Below, piece by piece: positions 13,916 to 17,276 of a DNA stretch of 17,276 nucleotides; positions within the stretch are counted from its first letter, which is position 1; each line of letters opens with the position of its first letter. Below the pieces are notes generated by a model. The model did no database searches. It saw nothing but the letters and a program-made list of their open reading frames with translations, and was not told the origin of the DNA. Location of the stretch: contig CALFSV010000133.1 in the NCBI GenBank assembly GCA_937916485.1, positions 1 to 17,276 on the forward strand, read 5' to 3'. The translations under genes and the position numbers were made by a program. This stretch comes from an uncultured Paracoccaceae bacterium (lineage in GTDB: Bacteria; Pseudomonadota; Alphaproteobacteria; Rhodobacterales; Rhodobacteraceae).

Positions 13916-14731
13916 ATGGTGGCACAGCCCCTATCAAAAGACCCTCAGCCGGCCGCGTCATCGACGCGGCCGGTCTATGAGATCGAACGGTTGTCAAAGA
14001 CCTACGCCCGCAACAAGCTTGTGGCGCTCGACAACGTCAATCTCACCATTCAGAAGGGCGAATTCGTCTCTGTCATCGGTTCGTCAGGATGTGGCAAGTC
14101 GACCTTGCTCAAGATCATGGCTGGCCTCATGCCCCCGACAACCGGTCGTGTTGTGCTGGAGGGCCGCCCCGTTGTTGGATCACGCCCGGATATCGGAATG
14201 ATGTTCCAACAGGCAACACTGTTGCCGTGGAAGACCACGATCGAAAACATCCTCATGCCCGTCGAGATCCGCGAAGGCCGTAAGGCTGCAAAGGAAGCTA
14301 CAACACGGGCAATGGATCTATTGCAGCTGGTCGGGCTGGGCGACTTTGCCAACGTCTACCCAGGTGAATTGTCCGGCGGCATGGCACAGCGCGCTTCGAT
14401 CTGCCGGATGTTGGTCTCGGATCCAGCCATGCTCTTGCTGGACGAGCCATTCTCGGCACTGGACGAACTGACCCGCGATTTCATGAACATGGAGCTTCAG
14501 CGGATCTGTACCGAACGCAATGCGACGGCCTTCCTCGTGACCCATTCTTTGGCAGAGGCCGTGATCCTGTCTGATCGTATCCTTGTGATGCGGGCCCGGC
14601 CGGGACATATTGTCGAGGACGTCCGGATTGATCTGCCCCGGCCGCGCACGCTCGAGATGATCAACACCCCGCTTTTCGGCGAGATTGTGGCCCACATCCG
14701 GGACCTGCTTGGCAAGGAGGCACACGAATGA
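13916..14731 (+). CDS. ABC transporter ATPase, SsuB/TauB/NrtD-like
   Basis: Cytoplasmic ATPase, 271 residues. Walker A GSSGCGKS (55-62), Q-loop Q98 followed by the ATLLPW block typical of nitrate/sulfonate/taurine importers, signature LSGGM (152-156), Walker B LLLDE (173-177) and H210 in LVTHSLAEA are all present. The frame extends upstream to 13805, but that part overlaps the binding-protein gene. ATG 13916, two bases after its stop, is the sensible start. The first 20 or so residues before VYEIERLSKTY are low-complexity (QPAASSTRP) and their DNA holds a strong hairpin. The stop overlaps the permease start as ATGA. Confidence 0.93.
   Translation: MVAQPLSKDPQPAASSTRPVYEIERLSKTYARNKLVALDNVNLTIQKGEFVSVIGSSGCGKSTLLKIMAGLMPPTTGRVVLEGRPVVGSRPDIGMMFQQATLLPWKTTIENILMPVEIREGRKAAKEATTRAMDLLQLVGLGDFANVYPGELSGGMAQRASICRMLVSDPAMLLLDEPFSALDELTRDFMNMELQRICTERNATAFLVTHSLAEAVILSDRILVMRARPGHIVEDVRIDLPRPRTLEMINTPLFGEIVAHIRDLLGKEAHE
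13949..13973 (+). repeat. Perfect 11-bp inverted repeat inside the start of the ATPase gene
   Basis: CCGGCCGCGTC and GACGCGGCCGG flank the three bases ATC. The element lies 33 bp after the ATPase start and 36 bp after the binding-protein stop. No T-run follows. In RNA this would be a very stable hairpin in the early coding region, placed where it could favour binding-protein over ATPase expression. Confidence 0.75.
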
Positions 14732-15588
14732 CCGATGCTCCGAACGCTGCGACAATGACCACAGGCGCCGACACGGTCTGGGTCGAACACGAAGCCTTCA
14801 TCGACCGCATCCCGCGCTGGGTTGCGATGACATTGCTTTTCGTCTTTGTCGTCGGTCTCTGGGACCTTGTTACACGCATGAGATGGGTTTCTGCCATCAT
14901 CCTGCCCACACCGGGCGAGACATTGGCGGACCTGATCTTTGTCGGCCAAAACCTTATCGCCGGGGGCTATATGCTCGAGGCGCTTTGGACCACGACACTT
15001 ACTGTCTTTTATGGATTCTTGATTGCGGTCGCGATCGGCTTTTCCCTTGGTCTTCTTGTCGGTGAAACGAAGTTTGGGGAACGCGCCGTCATGCCCTACC
15101 TTGTGGCGATCGACACCATGCCAAAGGTGGCCTTTGCACCGCTGTTCATTGCCTGGCTGGGGTTTGACATCAGTTCCAAGGTTGCGCTCGCGGCCTTTAT
15201 CGCCACCTTTCCGATTGTTGTGGCGACAGCCGCAGGCCTTTATGCCGCGTCCGAGAATGAGCGGATGTTGTTCAAATCCATCGGCGCCTCGCGCATGCAA
15301 ACCCTGATCCGGCTGAAGTTACCCACCGGTTTGCCCTACATCTTTACTGGGCTGAAAATCGCGTCTGTCGGCGTGATGGCCGGGGCGATTACCGGCGAGT
15401 TCCTTGGTGGAGGTAAGGGGTTCGGGGCCTTAATCCGGCAGTCTGCCAGCCAGTTGGACACGCCACGCGTGTTTGCCCTGATCCTGTACCTTAGCCTTCT
15501 GGGCCTGTTACTGTACTTTACAGTGGTCTGGGCACAACGTCGGTTCGTGTTCTGGAACAAATCTGATCGACCGGGAGGGGCGGCCTAA
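14728..15588 (+). CDS. ABC transporter permease, SsuC/TauC-like
   Basis: Inner-membrane permease of 286 residues with about six membrane segments; the first is at about 31-48 (VAMTLLFVFVVGLWDLV). Blocks typical of the SsuC/TauC/NrtB family are visible: LPTPGETLADL, GFSLGLLVG, TMPKVAFAPLFIAWLG, and an EAA-type loop ENERMLFKSIGASRMQTLIR that contacts the ATPase. ITGEFLGGGKGFGALI is the usual C-terminal signature. The start overlaps the ATPase stop as ATGA (14728-14731), and the regulator gene begins one base after its stop. A charged N-terminal tail of about 30 residues precedes the first helix. Only one permease gene is present, so a homodimer is expected. Confidence 0.93.
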   Translation: MTDAPNAATMTTGADTVWVEHEAFIDRIPRWVAMTLLFVFVVGLWDLVTRMRWVSAIILPTPGETLADLIFVGQNLIAGGYMLEALWTTTLTVFYGFLIAVAIGFSLGLLVGETKFGERAVMPYLVAIDTMPKVAFAPLFIAWLGFDISSKVALAAFIATFPIVVATAAGLYAASENERMLFKSIGASRMQTLIRLKLPTGLPYIFTGLKIASVGVMAGAITGEFLGGGKGFGALIRQSASQLDTPRVFALILYLSLLGLLLYFTVVWAQRRFVFWNKSDRPGGAA

Positions 15589-15589
15589 G

Positions 15590-16321
15590 ATGAACATCCC
15601 GGCGGATGGAACCAAGAACCTGTCCGAGCAAGCCTACGATAAAATAAAGGGCGACATTCTAAACGGGGCGCTTGTCCCAGAAGAACGCCTGCAGATTGAC
15701 GCGATCTCTGAGCGCTACGGCATCGGTGCCGTCCCCGTGCGTGAGGCGCTGAACCGCCTGTCGTCTGAGGGCCTCGTTGCCCGCCGAAGCCAGAGAGGGT
15801 TTTGTGTTGCGCCAATCTCGATCTCAGAGCTTGAGGAGCTAGTTAAAACGCGCATCTGGCTTGAGACACTGGCCCTTCGGGAATCGATGGGGAACGCCGA
15901 TGAAGATTGGGAAGAGGCCCTGATCATCAGCTATCACCGGCTGGCCCGAACCCAGCGGCGCTTGCCAGAAGAGGCCGGTCGCGAGATATCTGAAGAATGG
16001 GAGGAACGTCACAAGGCGTTCCATCTGCTCATGATTGATCGATGCGGCTCTAGCTGGCTCTTGGACTTTTGTTCAACCCTGATGGATCAGGCCGTGAGAT
16101 ACCGAAACCTGTCAATGAACAGCAACCCCAGCAAACAAAGACGCGAGGGTGCCGCTGCAGAGCACAAGGCAATACTTGATGCAGTGCTTGAGCAGGACGT
16201 CGACCGAGCCTGCGCCCTGCTCGAAGAGCATTATCGGATCACTCTGGACGGCCTTAGGACACTAGTCTTGCCAGAAACCGACGGCGGTTCGGCTCCAGCG
16301 CTCCGGGTCTCGGGCGGCTAG
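15590..16321 (+). CDS. GntR-family transcriptional regulator, FadR/FCD type
   Basis: DNA-binding regulator of 243 residues. A winged helix-turn-helix occupies about 10-75 (AISERYGIGAVPVREALNRL, then SEGLVARRSQRGFCVAPI). An all-helical FCD ligand domain follows; likely metal- or ligand-binding histidines are H145 in ERHKAFHLL, H192 in AEHKAILDAV and H214 in LEEHYRIT, with H141 nearby. FCD proteins usually sense small organic acids, often pathway intermediates, which fits the adjacent hydrolase and dehydrogenase. Start ATG 15590 is one base after the permease stop, with GGGAGGGG upstream. Being the last gene of the importer operon, it probably regulates that operon and the divergent enzymes. 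Confidence 0.92.
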   Translation: MNIPADGTKNLSEQAYDKIKGDILNGALVPEERLQIDAISERYGIGAVPVREALNRLSSEGLVARRSQRGFCVAPISISELEELVKTRIWLETLALRESMGNADEDWEEALIISYHRLARTQRRLPEEAGREISEEWEERHKAFHLLMIDRCGSSWLLDFCSTLMDQAVRYRNLSMNSNPSKQRREGAAAEHKAILDAVLEQDVDRACALLEEHYRITLDGLRTLVLPETDGGSAPALRVSGG

Positions 16322-16514
16322 GCCCAGACGCACGCAATACATTTGCCACATTCAAGGTCACATCTGTGAACTTGCTGCGATGATCTATATCGTACGAGAA
16401 AGCGGGCCGTGGTCCCTAAATTGTCCTCCATTTCCTTTCTGAGCACGTCCCCAAGGGCACCGTCCTCCCTGCGGGTTTCGAGGTTTAGGAAGGACAGTAT
16501 TCTAAATCCGGCGG
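16322..16514. other. Stretch after the regulator gene without recognisable gene
   Basis: A minus-strand frame here reads ETRREDGALGDVLRKEMEDN and ends in CIACVWA at 16318, but I recognise no family and it has no start signal of its own. No terminator with a T-run was found after the regulator stop. Confidence 0.4.
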
Positions 16515-16640
16515 CTTGCCCCAATACTGAAAGGGTGTGTGATCGATCAGGCGCTGACCCTGTGGAGCCCATCCGGTTGTTTTAGCCATGTTGGTCTTCA
16601 CGGACGTTTCGTCGATGAAAGGCAATCTTTCCGGCGCGAA
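16515..16640 (-). pseudogene. IS630-family transposase fragment
   Basis: A minus-strand stretch of about 40 codons reads APERLPFIDETSVKTNM, then WAPQGQRLIDHTPF. This is the start of the DDE domain of IS630-family transposases, including the first catalytic aspartate in FIDET. After HTPFQYWG the frame departs from the family and stops near 16485. Upstream of about 16645 no N-terminal helix-turn-helix part is found. Only this internal piece survives, so it is a relic with no activity. Confidence 0.75.
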
Positions 16641-16690
16641 ACAGAAGCCGTCATGTTGATGACGCATGACAAAACAAGCCTAATAAATAG

Positions 16691-16912
16691 TTATAAATCC
16701 ACCCCTTCCAACAATTGTTTCGCCCAAAATCCGCAATGCGCCGGATCTGGATTCACAGTCACACCCAACTGCAGACTCTGAGCAACGATACAGGCCTTGA
16801 TGTCATCCGGTCCGCGCAGCTGCCCACTGGTCCGTATGTGTGCCTAGTAGGCCCAGCTAGGCTTCCCTTCCGTCGCCTTCGCTAAACTCCCGCACCAAAC
16901 CCACTCAGGCAT
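16691..16912 (-). pseudogene. Unrecognised coding relic interrupted by a TAG
   Basis: From ATG 16912 the minus strand reads MPEWVWCGSLAKATEGKPSW, then AY and a TAG at 16844-16846. It continues in frame with AHIRTSGQLRGPDDIKACIV and VTVNPDPAHCGFWAKQLLEG to a TAA at 16691. The residue mix (several tryptophans, few low-complexity runs) looks protein-like on both sides of the stop, suggesting a nonsense-mutated small gene or gene end. I recognise no family, and the signal could be chance. It lies directly upstream of the IS630 fragment but does not match that family's N-terminus. Confidence 0.3.
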
Positions 16913-16960
16913 GGCATCGCAGCTCAGACTATCGAGTTGAACGAGCGAGCAAGCGACCGC

Positions 16961-17276
16961 TTACGAACCGAACAATCGTTGCATGTTTAAAAGGGTCTAA
17001 AATTTGGGTTGGGGTGTACGCGATACCTAAGGAGTGGGTGGCCCCCCACCCCCGCTCGGTCCCTGTCCCCCCTGTTTACGCCGCGCCATGTATGAGACTG
17101 GTGAAAAGCCCTACTCGGACAAGGTTCCAGTCTCGGTCTATCCCATGCGGTCCAAGTGATCCCTCGCACGCTCAAGTTGTGCGCGTCGGAAAGCGTAAAC
17201 CGTCAAGTGTTAACCGCCACTGCGTGCGGGGAATGGGATCGCCTGCGCCCAAGGAATCGTGGCGCGAAGAATGTGA
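16961..17276. other. Right-end stretch without recognisable gene
   Basis: No intact gene is seen. A G/C-tract hairpin (GGGTGG-CCCC-CCACCC, 17036-17051) is present. A minus-strand frame gives AFRRAQLERARDHLDRMG before a stop near 17158, possibly another decayed gene end. The stretch probably belongs to the same eroded zone as the IS630 fragment. Confidence 0.4.

Noticed and set aside
14497..15300. Minus-strand open frame (about 267 codons) antisense to the SsuC-like permease gene
   Set aside because: Shadow of the permease gene, lysine/arginine-rich without any family signature.
16961..17276. tRNA or other RNA gene in the right-end stretch
   Set aside because: No cloverleaf arms or CCA-proximal stem could be drawn; the G/C-tract hairpin at 17036-17051 alone is not evidence.

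Overview
The window looks like an accessory segment of a Rhodobacterales (Roseobacter/Paracoccus-type) alphaproteobacterium. It is moderately GC-rich, and the best family matches I can recall for the transport operons, the LacI-type and GntR/FCD regulators and the IS remnants come from that group and from rhizobia. I cannot name the species. The calls rest on reading the sequence and recalled family motifs; no database search was run.

Left edge (1-1092): decayed mobile DNA. It holds the C-terminal part of an IS110-family transposase with an in-frame stop, then a weak IS-associated relic.

Region A (1093-9608): a carbohydrate/polyol uptake system with its kinase. On the minus strand, in transcription order, are a CUT1-type solute-binding protein, two MalF/MalG-like permeases, a 62-residue two-helix membrane protein, two different MalK-like ATPases, and a fused DhaK-DhaL dihydroxyacetone kinase. 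Everything from the first permease to the kinase overlaps or nearly abuts. A LacI-family regulator is transcribed divergently. The gap between it and the binding protein carries two identical 16-bp near-palindromic operators exactly 30 bp apart; one fills the spacer of a plausible promoter for the transport operon. The operon has a kinase but no polyol dehydrogenase, so the simplest reading is import of dihydroxyacetone or a related ketose followed directly by phosphorylation.

Middle (9609-10987): an IS5-family (IS903-like) element of about 1.07 kb with decayed terminal repeats. Its transposase frame is open but two of the three expected DDE residues are replaced, so it is probably dead.

Region B (10988-16321): a divergent catabolic cluster. 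Minus strand: a fumarylacetoacetate-hydrolase-family enzyme, then a 3-hydroxyisobutyrate-dehydrogenase-family oxidoreductase. Plus strand: a Tat-exported NMT1/SsuA-like binding protein, an SsuB/TauB-like ATPase, an SsuC/TauC-like permease and a GntR/FCD regulator, tightly packed. It probably imports and degrades a small organic acid; the substrate cannot be read from the sequence. An 11-bp perfect inverted repeat lies inside the first codons of the ATPase.

Right edge (16322-17276): again decayed, with an IS630-family fragment and an unrecognised coding relic. The two intact gene clusters are thus separated and flanked by IS debris. I found no rRNA, tRNA or CRISPR array, and I do not claim a wholly new defence or mobile system. 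The most interesting points are the kinase-coupled dual-ATPase importer with its small membrane protein, the twin operators, and the hairpins just after both binding-protein genes.
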